Shown here piece by piece: positions 16,850 through 25,990 of a stretch of 64,000 bases of DNA. Each line of letters begins with the position of its first letter. Positions within the stretch are counted from its first letter, which is position 1. The translations under genes and the position numbers were made by a program. The notes under the pieces were generated by a model. That model had not been told where the DNA came from, searched no databases, and saw nothing but the letters and a program-made list of their open reading frames with translations. The stretch comes from Desulfovibrio sp. TomC (GTDB lineage: Bacteria; Desulfobacterota; Desulfovibrionia; Desulfovibrionales; Desulfovibrionaceae), in assembly GCF_000801335.2 (NCBI RefSeq), contig NZ_JSEH01000003.1, forward strand, positions 186,001 to 250,000, written 5' to 3'.

Positions 16850-19066
16850 TCAGGAGACTGGAGCGGGCCGTCTGACGTGCTCGCTTGCGACGTCCATCTC
16901 CAGGGGCAGGCTTACGTACACGGCTGTGCCCTGGCCCGGACGACTGTCCATGCAGATGGTCCCGCCCATGAGCGCAACCAGCCGGCGGGTGATGGCCAGA
17001 CCGAGGCCCAGGCCGCCGAAGCGGCGGGTGGAGGAGCCGTCCTCCTGGGTGAACGGCTCGAAGATGTACTCCAGTTTGGCGTCGGTCACGCCCATGCCGG
17101 TGTCGACAATAATGGCCAAGAACTGCCAGGTCGTGCCCACCGCCTGACCGCCCAGGTACAGGCTGGCTTCGCCGCCCATGGTGAAGCGCACGGCATTGCC
17201 CAGCAGATTGGTCAGCACCTGGCAAAGGCGCGTCGGATCACCGACCAGGGCGGCCGGCAACAGCGGCGACAGGTCAACGGTCACGGCCACATTCTTGGCC
17301 TGGGCCGTATCGGCAAAGCGGGAGGCCACATCCAGCGCCAAAATTCCCGGGGCAAACGGCTGGCGGCGCAGGATCACCCGTTCGGCCTCCAGGCTGGCGT
17401 AATCGAGCATGGCCGCAATGACCTCAAGCATGGTCTGGCCTGATTTGAGGGCTTGCCCCACGCCGGCCATGGATTTGGGGGGCAGGGGCAGGGCCTGGAC
17501 GTGTTCGAGCATCCCCAGCATGATATTGAGCGGGGTGCGCAGTTCATGGGACAGGACGGCCAGAAATTCGGTTTTGGCCCGGCTGACGGCCTCGGCGGCC
17601 TTGCGCGCCCGGGTGAGGTCCTCGGCCCGTTTGCGTTCGGTGACGTCCATAGCCAGACAGACCACGCCCGCATCGTCCTCGCCCGGACCGCGCAACAGGG
17701 CCAGAGACACGAGCACCGGCACGGTGCGCCCTCCCTTGCCGTACAGGGTCTTTTCCAGGCCCGTCAGGCCGCCGGCCGCCAGCAGATTCTGGATCGGGGC
17801 GGACTCCAGAAACGTCGCCAGGGGATCATCCGGGGCAAACAAGCGCGCCGCCGGCGTCCCCAGAATTTCATGCTCGTCGTAGCCCAGCATGGCGCAGCCG
17901 GCTCGGTTGCACAGGGACACCCGGCCATCCCCGTCCACCACCCACAACGCTTCGTTGACGTTGGAGAAAATTCGCTCCAGGGATTCCTTGGCCCGGGTGA
18001 GGCCTTGGTGCGAGGCGGCCAGTCCCTCGGTCATGGCATTAAAGGCGGCTCCCAGCTCCCGGGTCTCCGACGGTCCGGTGGTCGGAGCGCGGGCCGACAG
18101 GTCGCCGCCCGAGACTGCCCGGGCCGTTGCCGCCAGCCGGGCCAGAGGGCCCGTAATGCCGCGCGTCCACCACAAGGCCCCCAGAACCGCAGTAAAAGCC
18201 GCTATCGCGGCCACGACCATGGCCAGCAGCCGCAACCGGTTCATCTCCGCGTCAATAACCCGTTGACGCGGCAGCACCACCAGGATCGATAGGCCATGCA
18301 GCCCCAGCGGGGCCGCTCCAATAAGGTTCGGTTCGCCGTTAAACAGGTCCTGGCCGCCGGCGTCGCTGCCGTCGGCCAGGGGCTCGGCTCCATGAGACGC
18401 TTCGGCGACCTGGATCTGGCGGCCATCCGGGGAAGCCACCGACAGCACCATGCCGTGCCCATCGACCAGGACGGCATAACCGCCATGTTCCAGGCGTAGT
18501 TCGGTGACCGACCGGGCAATGGCCGCCACGGGCAGGGCGCCCAGGAACACCCCCAGGGGCCGGCCGAAGGAGTCTTCGCGGGTCAGGGCCAACAGCAGCC
18601 AGGCCGGCCGGCCGTCGCCGGTCGGACGCAGGGCGGAAACAACCGTTCCCGGCGCGGCCAGGGCCTGGGTGACCAGGGAATCATCCGGCGCGGCCTTGGC
18701 CGAATCGGTGTAGCCCGCGCCGGTTGCGGCATACTCCCGCACGCCTTGGGCGTTGACGTAGGCCAGGGAAGTAAAGAGTCCCCGGTAGCGGTCGAACAGG
18801 GCTTGCAGGACGTGGTAGTCGTGGGCGTGCTCGAAGCGGTCCAGGCTGGAGCTGCTGGCCATAAGCCGCAGGTGCGTTTCGCCCTCATTGACGGCCAGGG
18901 CGGTTTCCCGCGCCAATCCGGCCGCCAGCAGGCGAACCTTTTCCAGTTCCTTGCGTTCCAGGATGTCGACGGCCAGATGGAACATGCCGCCGCCAAGAGC
19001 CAGGGTTAAAAGGGCCACCAACGTCATTTGGCCCATGAGGAGTTGGGTTTTGATGGAGTGCAGCAT
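16850..19066 (-). CDS. Cache-HAMP-PAS sensor histidine kinase
   Basis: A 738-aa membrane kinase. First helix about 8-32, a large periplasmic double-Cache sensor (about 35-275, with LAYVNAQGVREY and YAVLVDGHGMVLS), second helix about 278-300, HAMP, PAS (about 370-480), HisKA with FLAVLSHELRTPLNIMLGM, and HATPase with LTNLLGNAVRFT and GLGLGLAIT. There is no receiver domain, and no response regulator gene is adjacent. The start codon overlaps the stop of the PstS-like gene (TGATG), so the kinase and that binding protein are made together, which suggests the binding protein presents ligand to the kinase. Confidence 0.94.
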   Translation of the reverse strand: MLHSIKTQLLMGQMTLVALLTLALGGGMFHLAVDILERKELEKVRLLAAGLARETALAVNEGETHLRLMASSSSLDRFEHAHDYHVLQALFDRYRGLFTSLAYVNAQGVREYAATGAGYTDSAKAAPDDSLVTQALAAPGTVVSALRPTGDGRPAWLLLALTREDSFGRPLGVFLGALPVAAIARSVTELRLEHGGYAVLVDGHGMVLSVASPDGRQIQVAEASHGAEPLADGSDAGGQDLFNGEPNLIGAAPLGLHGLSILVVLPRQRVIDAEMNRLRLLAMVVAAIAAFTAVLGALWWTRGITGPLARLAATARAVSGGDLSARAPTTGPSETRELGAAFNAMTEGLAASHQGLTRAKESLERIFSNVNEALWVVDGDGRVSLCNRAGCAMLGYDEHEILGTPAARLFAPDDPLATFLESAPIQNLLAAGGLTGLEKTLYGKGGRTVPVLVSLALLRGPGEDDAGVVCLAMDVTERKRAEDLTRARKAAEAVSRAKTEFLAVLSHELRTPLNIMLGMLEHVQALPLPPKSMAGVGQALKSGQTMLEVIAAMLDYASLEAERVILRRQPFAPGILALDVASRFADTAQAKNVAVTVDLSPLLPAALVGDPTRLCQVLTNLLGNAVRFTMGGEASLYLGGQAVGTTWQFLAIIVDTGMGVTDAKLEYIFEPFTQEDGSSTRRFGGLGLGLAITRRLVALMGGTICMDSRPGQGTAVYVSLPLEMDVASEHVRRPAPVS

Positions 19067-19923
19067 CAGGGCGCAGCAGATTTCCCGAGGACGGGCAGAC
19101 AGCCCAGGCGGGTCATCAGGGACAAGGCGTCCGGGCTGCCCAGGGCCTTGAGAAATCGGGCGGCGGCCGGCGACAGGGGCGGCTTGTAGACCAGGGCGAA
19201 GGGAATTGTCAGGGTGTAGGCTTTGCGGCCGATATTTTCCAGGCTGGGGACCACGCCGTTTAAAGCCAGGGGAACGAGCGGCGTGGCGGCTATGGCCGGC
19301 AAGGAGAAGTAGCCGATGGTCCCGGGATGGCCGGTGGCCAGGTTGACCGCTTCGGGCGTGGTGTAGGCAATGGCCTGATCCTGGCAGCCGGTGGCGTCAA
19401 AACCGGGTAGGGCGGCGTTAATAATGACCCGGGCCGTTTCCGGCGTCTCGCGGCAGACCCGGGCGATGGGCAGGGATGGGCCGCCGAGTGCCGACCAGTC
19501 TTTGGCGTTGCCGGAGAAAACGGCCAGCACCTGGTCCGAGGTCAGGCCTGCAACCTCGGTCACCGAGGGGTGGACGGCAAAGACCACGGGGACGTTGGCA
19601 AAAACGGTTTCGGTCAGGCCCTCGGCGATTTCGTCGGCGCGAAGGGGCCGGGCCGTGCGCGCCAGTTCGGCCTTGCCGGCCAGGACCGAGCGGATGCCGC
19701 CGGTGGTCCCCACGGAATCGGGCACTTCCACCTGGATGTCGGGATTGTCCCGCATGAAGCGTTGGGCCAGGATGCGCAGCAGGTCCTGGCTGTCACCGGT
19801 GCCGGGGATGGACAGCGTGGTCGTTTCGGCGGCGGCCAGGATCGGGGCGGCCAGGGCCGGCAGGCCGAGCAGGGCGGTTGCGATTGCGGCAAGGGCCAGA
19901 CGGGTGAAAAGGCCTGCAGCCAT
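19066..19923 (-). CDS. PstS-like periplasmic substrate-binding protein
   Basis: A 285-aa exported protein of the phosphate-binding (PstS/PBP-like) family. A signal peptide runs about 1-25 (AIATALLGLPALA). The mature protein has LSIPGTGDSQDLLRILA, where phosphate-type proteins have a Gly-Ser ligand loop, VEVPDSVGTTGGIRSVL, and the PstS-like SDQVLAVFSGNAKDWSALGG. The typical PstS arginine/serine motif is only partly kept, so the ligand may not be phosphate. No pstCAB genes are present. Its stop overlaps the start of a Cache kinase gene. A sensory accessory role is inferred. Confidence 0.83.
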   Translation of the reverse strand: MAAGLFTRLALAAIATALLGLPALAAPILAAAETTTLSIPGTGDSQDLLRILAQRFMRDNPDIQVEVPDSVGTTGGIRSVLAGKAELARTARPLRADEIAEGLTETVFANVPVVFAVHPSVTEVAGLTSDQVLAVFSGNAKDWSALGGPSLPIARVCRETPETARVIINAALPGFDATGCQDQAIAYTTPEAVNLATGHPGTIGYFSLPAIAATPLVPLALNGVVPSLENIGRKAYTLTIPFALVYKPPLSPAAARFLKALGSPDALSLMTRLGCLPVLGKSAAP

Positions 19924-19935
19924 GGGTACTCCGGG

Positions 19936-20349
19936 TCAGGGCCGCCCGAAAGGGGGCGGGAGGACGGCGCGTATGGTTGCCAACAGCCACCAGATGGCGG
20001 CTGTGGCGGCCAGGGTGAAGCAAACGATGCGCCAGCGGTCGCCGGTCAGACCGGCCAGGGCCGCATTGTGGCGGGCTTCGATGGCGGCAACGTTGAAACG
20101 CGGTCCGAACCGGGCCGTGAAATCAGCCGCCAGCCGTTGGTAGGGGCCGTCGAGGTCGTCGCCCTCGACGGCAAACGTGGGCAGAAACGTCTTGTCCACG
20201 GCATTGGCCGTCAACAGGGCCATGCGGTAGCGCTGCTCGGCCAGTCGGGTCGCAGTGGGCCAGTCGCAGGCGGCAGCGGCGGCGGCCACGACCAGCCACA
20301 GCAGGCCACAGGCCAGATACAGCCGATTGGTCGGGCGGCGGGTGGTCAT
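19936..20349 (-). CDS. Small two-helix membrane protein of unknown function
   Basis: A 137-aa protein not recognised by family. Helix 1 (about 8-28) is followed by about 75 residues, presumably periplasmic, containing RLAEQRYRMALLTANAVDKTF, and helix 2 (about 107-127). Its ATG overlaps the stop of the rnr gene (ATGA), and the PstS-like gene begins 12 bp after its stop. The position suggests a part of the same envelope sensing module as the binding protein and the kinase. Confidence 0.7.
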   Translation of the reverse strand: MTTRRPTNRLYLACGLLWLVVAAAAAACDWPTATRLAEQRYRMALLTANAVDKTFLPTFAVEGDDLDGPYQRLAADFTARFGPRFNVAAIEARHNAALAGLTGDRWRIVCFTLAATAAIWWLLATIRAVLPPPFGRP

Positions 20350-22568
20350 CGTCTCCGTCTTCTGCTTTTGCGCTTGGCCGGGGCGGCCTCAGCTGACGGG
20401 GCCTGTCCGCCCTCGATCAGGGAGAGGTCCACGGCCAGTCGGCCGAGGTCCACGCCGGAAAGCTCCACGTCCACCGGCTGGCCGAGGCGGAAACGCCGTC
20501 CCGTGCGTTCGCCCAGCAGTTCGTGGCGTTCCGGGATGAACTTGTAGTAGTCGTCGGACAGGCTCGACAGGCGCACCATGCCCTCGGCCATGACCTCTTT
20601 AAGCTCCACCCAGAAGCCGAAGTCGGCAATGGAGCCGATGACGCCGGTAAAGGACCGGCCGACCTTGTCGGACAAAAAGAGCACGGTGACGCGCTTTAGG
20701 ATCTCGCGCTCGGCTTCCATGGCCACCCGTTCGCGGCGGCTGATGTGCTCGGCCACCTTGGGCAGCCTGGCCACAAGCTTTTGCGAGGCCGGTTTGCCGG
20801 CAATGGCCGTCTTCATCGACCGGTGGACCACCAGATCGGCGTAGCGGCGAATGGGCGAGGTGAAGTGGCAGTAGCAGGTGGAGGCCAGCCCGAAGTGGCC
20901 GTCGTTTTTGGGCGAATAGGCCGCCTGCATCATGGTGCGCAGGGCCATCCGGCTGACCAGGAAGTCGATGTCCGAGCCGGCCGCGTCGTGAAGAACGGTG
21001 GCCAGATCGCCCGGGCCGGGGGTGGCCGGCAGCTTCGTGGCCATGTCGGTGGTGCCGAGCAGCTTGAAAAAGGCCTCCAGCTTGGCCGGGTCCGGCTCGG
21101 GGTGGACGCGGTAGAGCACCGGGGCCTCGCGTTCGGTCAGGAAGCGGGCTACGGCCTCGTTGGCCGCGATCATGAATTCCTCGACGATCTGGTGTCCGAA
21201 GTGGCGGGATTTGGGCCGGATGTCCTCGGCCTCGCCCTGGAGGTTAAACAGGATTTCCGGTTCCGGCAGGTCGAAGTCGAGGTTGCCCCGGGCGGCGCGC
21301 ACGGCATTGATGGCCCGGGCCAGTTTTTCGGCCGTCTCCAGCATGGGCAGCACGCTTGCAACGTTGGCGCGTTCGGTCTCGTCGCCAAGCATCAAGGCCC
21401 GGTTGACCTGGGAATAGGTCAGCCGGGCTTTGCTCTCGATGACAGCGGTATAAAAATCCGTGCGCCCGGGGACGCCCTTGGCCGTGAAATCGATCTCGGC
21501 CACCATGGCCAGACGCGGCACATGGGGGTTTAAGCTGCACAGCCCGTTGGAGATGCGTTCGGGCAGCATGGGTTCCACCGACTGCGGGAAATAATACGAA
21601 TTGCCGCGCTCCAGGGCCTCTTTGTCCAGCTCGCTGCCTTCGGGCACGTAGTGGGACACGTCGGCGATGGCCACCCAGAGGGTGAAGGCCGGACCGCGTT
21701 TTTTGACGTATATGGCGTCGTCGAAGTCCCGGGCCTTGACCCCGTCGATGGTGACGAAGTCGAGGTCGCGCAGGTCCTTGCGCTTGGCGAAATCGGCTTC
21801 GGCCGGCTGATCCGGCAAGGCTTCGGCCTCGCGCAGGACCTTGGCGGGGAAGGGACCGGGAATGGAATGGTTGAGTTTAACCAGGCGTTCCTGGACGGCG
21901 ATGTCGCCCTGGGCCCCGAGCAGTTCCAGACCGCGCCCGGAATAGAGCTTGAATTCGAGCTTTTCGTCCACCGCGACGTTTAAGATGTCCTCGGCCTGGG
22001 GGATCGGGTCCTCAGGGGTGGGGGGCAGGTAGTCCACCATGAAGCTCATGGTGTGGCGGGGATCGGTCGGGCGGCACAGGAACAGGTCCGGGGCCATGCG
22101 TTTGATCACCCGGCAGGGCAGGGTGGCGACGCCGCGTTCGATGACGCGGGCCACGCGGCCTTCGTGATTTTTATCCTTGCGTTCCCGGGTGACGGCGGCC
22201 ACGACCCGGTCGCCGTGCCAGGCGTCGCCGATGTCCTTGGGATGGATGAAAATATCTTTACGGCGTTTGTCTTCGGGCAACACATAGCCCACGCCGGAGC
22301 GGCTTATTTCCAAAACGCCCGTGACCAGGCGCATACTTTCGACCAGACCAAATCCCCGCTGGACCCGGATGATCTTCCCGGCTTCCTGCAGGCTCTCAAG
22401 GACGGTGAATACTTCGTGCATCTGGGCGCGCGGTGCGCCAAGCTGGCGCAATATATCCTTTTCGGCCATGGGTTTGCCGCTTTCGCGGAAAACCCGCACC
22501 ACGGCAGCGGCATCAATGCCGGTACCCGGGGCCTTCTTGGGGTTTCCTTTTCTTCTTCTCGGTGTCAT
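20346..22568 (-). CDS. rnr: Exoribonuclease R
   Basis: RNase R is a processive 3'-5' hydrolytic exoribonuclease of the RNB family that can digest structured RNA. The 740-aa protein has an N-terminal winged-helix region (about 25-85), cold-shock/OB domains (about 85-240), and the RNB domain with DFVTIDGVKARDFDDAIY carrying the magnesium-binding Asp cluster. SYYFPQSVEPMLPERISNG and TCYCHFTSPIRRYADLVVHR follow. The S1 domain is at about 640-725, with a basic tail KRKSRRRRR. ATG at 22568 follows GGGAGGACGC; longer openings lack support. It heads a minus-strand gene string ending in the Cache kinase. Confidence 0.96.
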   Translation of the reverse strand: MTPRRRKGNPKKAPGTGIDAAAVVRVFRESGKPMAEKDILRQLGAPRAQMHEVFTVLESLQEAGKIIRVQRGFGLVESMRLVTGVLEISRSGVGYVLPEDKRRKDIFIHPKDIGDAWHGDRVVAAVTRERKDKNHEGRVARVIERGVATLPCRVIKRMAPDLFLCRPTDPRHTMSFMVDYLPPTPEDPIPQAEDILNVAVDEKLEFKLYSGRGLELLGAQGDIAVQERLVKLNHSIPGPFPAKVLREAEALPDQPAEADFAKRKDLRDLDFVTIDGVKARDFDDAIYVKKRGPAFTLWVAIADVSHYVPEGSELDKEALERGNSYYFPQSVEPMLPERISNGLCSLNPHVPRLAMVAEIDFTAKGVPGRTDFYTAVIESKARLTYSQVNRALMLGDETERANVASVLPMLETAEKLARAINAVRAARGNLDFDLPEPEILFNLQGEAEDIRPKSRHFGHQIVEEFMIAANEAVARFLTEREAPVLYRVHPEPDPAKLEAFFKLLGTTDMATKLPATPGPGDLATVLHDAAGSDIDFLVSRMALRTMMQAAYSPKNDGHFGLASTCYCHFTSPIRRYADLVVHRSMKTAIAGKPASQKLVARLPKVAEHISRRERVAMEAEREILKRVTVLFLSDKVGRSFTGVIGSIADFGFWVELKEVMAEGMVRLSSLSDDYYKFIPERHELLGERTGRRFRLGQPVDVELSGVDLGRLAVDLSLIEGGQAPSAEAAPAKRKSRRRRR

Positions 22569-22691
22569 GCGTCCTCCCGCGTTGCGCGCTCCCATTACTG
22601 TATCCCCCTGCCGTCCGTCGCACAAGCCCGATGGCCGTTGCAGCCGCTTTTGGGGCATGATACCCGGGCACAAAAAGCCAAAGGAGAGGCC

Positions 22692-23060
22692 ATGGATGCG
22701 TTTGCCTGTCGCCTGTTGGGCGAAATTCGCTATCCCGAAGACTATTCGTTTGAGCGTGTGGCTGCGATCGAGTCCGAGGCCGGGTCGGTGTTGGAAGAGG
22801 CCCTTTCGGGACTCGGGGTGACGCGGCTGGAAGTGGTGCCCGGACCGGAGGCGCTCCATTTCGAGGTCTTTTGTGATGCCTGCTCCCCGGAAGAGGGCGC
22901 GGCCGTGTGCGAGGCGCTCATGCCGCTTGCCGCCGACGGCCCGCTTGGCCGGATCGTGGTGCTGCGTCTGGCCGACGAGCCGATGACCGTCTTTTATTTT
23001 TGCGGCGAAAATCTGGATGAGGTGACGGTGGAGCGGCCAGGCTGCGGCCTCGCCGACTGA
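22692..23060 (+). CDS. Conserved hypothetical protein, 122 aa
   Basis: A small acidic cytoplasmic protein I do not recognise. It begins MDAFACRLLGEIRYPEDY and contains ALHFEVFCDACSPEEGAAVCEAL and MTVFYFCGENLDEV. It has five cysteines but no CxxC pair, no signal peptide and no membrane helix. ATG follows AAGGAGAGGCC, a strong ribosome-binding site, and codon use matches the neighbours, so it is very likely real. It diverges from rnr and ends 4 bp before the convergent YgjP gene. Confidence 0.75.
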   Translation: MDAFACRLLGEIRYPEDYSFERVAAIESEAGSVLEEALSGLGVTRLEVVPGPEALHFEVFCDACSPEEGAAVCEALMPLAADGPLGRIVVLRLADEPMTVFYFCGENLDEVTVERPGCGLAD

Positions 23061-23064
23061 CGGG

Positions 23065-23910
23065 TCAGCCCGTAGCCGCCGCAGCCAGCCAGCCCGGCAG
23101 GTGATGGCGGGCGGCGGACAACTGGGCGTCAAGGGCCCGGCAGCCCGGGATGTGCGACTCCAGAAGATCCCAGAACCGCTTGGAATGGTTGAGCTCAACG
23201 GTGTGGCACAGCTCGTGGTAGAGGACCAGCCGGCACAGTTCCCAGGGCAGAAAGGCCAGGGTGAAATTGAGGCTGATGCGGCCTTTTATCGTGCAACTGC
23301 CCCAGCGGGTGCGCTGGGCTCGGACGGTCAGCCCGGTATAGGTCAGCCCCGACTCCCGGCTGACCTCGGCCAGGGCGGCACGCAGCAAGGCTGCGGCCCG
23401 GTCGCGGCAAAAGGCGGCCAACACCCCGGCCACGGCCGCCGGATCATCCACGGCGCCGCTGACCGCCACCTGCCCCGGCCCCCGGGCCAAAAGCGTGCAG
23501 CCCGTAGCGCGATCCCGGGCCGCGTAGGACACGCCCCATTCCCGGCCAAAGGCCGTCAGCACCAAGCGGCTTGGGCGCTGGAAAGCGGCGGCCGGTCCCA
23601 CGGCGATGCCCTCGGCGGCCAAACGGTCGAAGGCGGCGGCGATCCATTCCCGCCGGGCGTCAACCGCCTGCACCAGCAAATGGGCCTCGACCCCGGCCGG
23701 AGCCACCACTTCCAGGCCCCGGCCCGGAAGCAGCCGCAACACTACATTTTTGGCCCGCGCGCTGACCCGAACCGCCACCGGCAGGGGCCGGGGCAGGCGC
23801 TGGGCCAGCCGGGCGGCCGCGGCAACGACGTCGAGGACCGGTTTTTGCCGGGCTGCCGCAATTTTACCCCATCCCGGACCCCGGGTGGGGCTTGTTTTCG
23901 CCTGCGTCAA
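23065..23910 (-). CDS. YgjP-like (DUF45) metallopeptidase domain protein
   Basis: A 281-aa soluble protein of the DUF45/YgjP family of predicted zinc peptidases (M48-like). The family diagnostic runs through RTRWGSCTIKGRISLN, then LYHELCHTVELNHSKRFW, which contains HExxH (HELCH) and the third His downstream. The first 110 residues are Ala/Arg-rich and more variable. Biological substrate is unknown; homologues are often found near restriction or stress genes. No operon partners here. Confidence 0.88.
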   Translation of the reverse strand: MTQAKTSPTRGPGWGKIAAARQKPVLDVVAAAARLAQRLPRPLPVAVRVSARAKNVVLRLLPGRGLEVVAPAGVEAHLLVQAVDARREWIAAAFDRLAAEGIAVGPAAAFQRPSRLVLTAFGREWGVSYAARDRATGCTLLARGPGQVAVSGAVDDPAAVAGVLAAFCRDRAAALLRAALAEVSRESGLTYTGLTVRAQRTRWGSCTIKGRISLNFTLAFLPWELCRLVLYHELCHTVELNHSKRFWDLLESHIPGCRALDAQLSAARHHLPGWLAAAATG

Positions 23911-23981
23911 CGTCTACCCTCCGCAAGGCCGGTTAATCGGCCGCCGCACCGGACGTCAAGCCGGTCAAGGGAGCCTTTGCC

Positions 23982-25355
23982 ATGCGTGTTTTATTAAAGC
24001 GCCTGCCCGCCTACGCCGTATTGCTGGTCCTGGCTTTATTGCTGGGCTGCGCCAAACCGCCCGTCGCCCCGCCGCTTGTTCCGTCAGGGACGCCCAAAGG
24101 CCCGGGCGAAGTCGAAGACATTCGCGTCCTGCCCCAGGATTTAACCGCCTATCTGGACCCGGCCACCGCTGACCGGCCGCTTTTTTCCAAGGAACAGACG
24201 GCGCTGCGCATGGAAGGGTTTCTTCAGGCCTGGCTTAAGCCCTGGTACCTGACCAAGCCCAGCCCCCAGCGGCGCGATGTGGAAAAAATTTTCCAGGCCT
24301 ATGAGAAACATCCCGGCTTCGGGACGCAGGGCGTGCCCCACGATCCCGGGTCGGCCGCCAGTCTGCTGGCCGGGGCCGATCTGCGCGCCTTTCCCAACAA
24401 CGTGCGCAAGGCCATTACCGTCAAAAACACCAGCCAACGCGGGATGCCCACCAACGAACCGCGCTTTCTCGATCCCAGCCTGCCCGGCGAAGGCTATCCT
24501 TTCGACTATCTCCAGCACACCTCGCTGCCGCCGGCCACGCCCATCCTGGTTATCCACGCCAGCCGCGACGGCTCGTGGCTCTATACCGAATCGGCCCTGA
24601 CCCATGGCTGGATGCCGGCTGCAGATGTGGTCTATGTCGATGAAAATGTCATGCGCGAGTTTTCCTCGCCGCGACTGGCCGCGGTTGTCCGCGACAATGT
24701 CCAGGTGGCGGAAATCGGCCAGGGCGTCGATATCGGAGCCATCTTCCCCTTGGCCGGGCCGGTGGATTCCGGCGGGGCGACGGTCTCTGTGCCGGTTCGC
24801 GGGGCGACGGGCCTGGCCGAGCTGCGTCGGGTACGGCTCCCGGCCGGCGCGGCCGTGGCCATGCCCATGGTCATGACGCCGCGAAACGTGGCCGCCGTCG
24901 GCAACCAGATGATGCGCCAGCCTTACGGCTGGGGCGGGCTGGATGATCGGCGCGATTGTTCGGCCCTCACCCACGACCTGTTCGCGCCTTTTGGCATCTA
25001 TCTGCCCCGCAACTCGGCCAGCCAGGCGGCCTACGGCGGTTCCATACCCCTTGGCGACATGCCCGGGGAGCAGAAGGAGGCCACCATCGTCAGCCAGGGG
25101 ATCCCCTTTGCCTCCCTGGTCTGGATGCAGGGGCACATCATGGTCTATGTCGGCCAGTATAAAGGCCGGCCGGTGCTCTTCCACAACATGTGGGGATTTC
25201 ATACATTCAGCAACAGCGGGCGTGACGGCCGCCTGGTCATTGGCCGGGCCGTGGTGACGACGCTTCGGGCCGGCGAGGAAGTGCCGGCGGTGGGGCCGAG
25301 TCATATTTTGCTTAACCGGGTACGCTCCATTTCCATCCTGAGCCGACCCTACTGA
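23982..25355 (+). CDS. SH3-domain NlpC/P60 lipoprotein peptidase
   Basis: A 457-aa predicted outer-membrane or periplasmic lipoprotein acting on peptidoglycan stem peptides. Signal peptide with lipobox LLLGC at about 21-25, an N-terminal helical region (NlpC_N-like, about 60-180), SH3-like domains (about 190-300), and a C-terminal NlpC/P60 domain. The catalytic Cys lies in RRDCSALTHDLF and His in WMQGHIMVYVGQ, with a further polar residue in FHNMWGFHT. The architecture matches the YkfC / DUF1323-type gamma-D-glutamyl-diamino acid endopeptidases. ATG stands just after GGGAGCCTTTGCC. It probably takes part in cell-wall turnover. Confidence 0.9.
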   Translation: MRVLLKRLPAYAVLLVLALLLGCAKPPVAPPLVPSGTPKGPGEVEDIRVLPQDLTAYLDPATADRPLFSKEQTALRMEGFLQAWLKPWYLTKPSPQRRDVEKIFQAYEKHPGFGTQGVPHDPGSAASLLAGADLRAFPNNVRKAITVKNTSQRGMPTNEPRFLDPSLPGEGYPFDYLQHTSLPPATPILVIHASRDGSWLYTESALTHGWMPAADVVYVDENVMREFSSPRLAAVVRDNVQVAEIGQGVDIGAIFPLAGPVDSGGATVSVPVRGATGLAELRRVRLPAGAAVAMPMVMTPRNVAAVGNQMMRQPYGWGGLDDRRDCSALTHDLFAPFGIYLPRNSASQAAYGGSIPLGDMPGEQKEATIVSQGIPFASLVWMQGHIMVYVGQYKGRPVLFHNMWGFHTFSNSGRDGRLVIGRAVVTTLRAGEEVPAVGPSHILLNRVRSISILSRPY

Positions 25356-25394
25356 CCCTGACGCGGCCGTACGCGGCCTTCTGCGGAGGACGAG

Positions 25395-25832
25395 ATGCGC
25401 AACATTTTCGCCTGGGCCAGCATTTGTGCAACCGGCGGCCTGTTTGGCGCGCTGGCCAACAGCGTGTTTGTGTGGATGGCCGGAGCGTATGGCTGGACAG
25501 CGGCCATCGGCGTGACCCTTGCCCCGGAGTGGACCAAGCCCTGGCTGTACCAGCGCCTGGTCTGGGGCGCCATCTGGGGATTGGCCTTCGTGCCCCGTTT
25601 CATGGTCAATTCGTTCTTCTGGCGCGGGCTGGCGGTGAGCCTGGGACCGACCCTGGTGCAGCTGTTCGTTGTTTTCCCCAATCAGCTTGGCAAGGGCTAC
25701 ATGGGGCTTGATCTCGGCAATCTGACGCCGCTTGTGGTGGTGCTGGTCAACGCCGTCTGGGGCTGGGCCGCTGCCATCTGGCTGCTGATGGCCGACGACG
25801 AGCGGAGCCTGTCCAGCCGCCGGCTGCGCTAG
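25395..25832 (+). CDS. Four-helix membrane protein of unknown function
   Basis: A 145-aa hydrophobic protein with about four membrane helices (about 7-30, 53-72, 77-95, 108-128). It is rich in Trp and Gly and carries short loops. The C-terminal ADDERSLSSRRLR is cytoplasmic by the positive-inside rule. It follows the NlpC/P60 gene by 39 bp with GGAGGACGAG before ATG, so it is probably co-transcribed. I do not recognise the family with confidence. Confidence 0.75.
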   Translation: MRNIFAWASICATGGLFGALANSVFVWMAGAYGWTAAIGVTLAPEWTKPWLYQRLVWGAIWGLAFVPRFMVNSFFWRGLAVSLGPTLVQLFVVFPNQLGKGYMGLDLGNLTPLVVVLVNAVWGWAAAIWLLMADDERSLSSRRLR

Positions 25833-25990
25833 GGAGGCCGGCCGGCCGGCGGTGCGGGAGGGCTGTTGGGGCCTGAAGCCCCGTCGGCTGGGGCGTGCAG
25901 GAAGCAGGACCCGCGTTGCCCCTGCGGGCAGAGGGCCTGGAACCGTGAGCCGTCTTGTTGTCCGGCTTGGAGCGACGACCAGAATCCGTC

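Noticed and set aside
24141-25304. 387-aa minus-strand opening inside the NlpC/P60 gene
   Set aside because: Antisense shadow; the plus-strand gene has signal peptide, catalytic motifs and ribosome-binding site.
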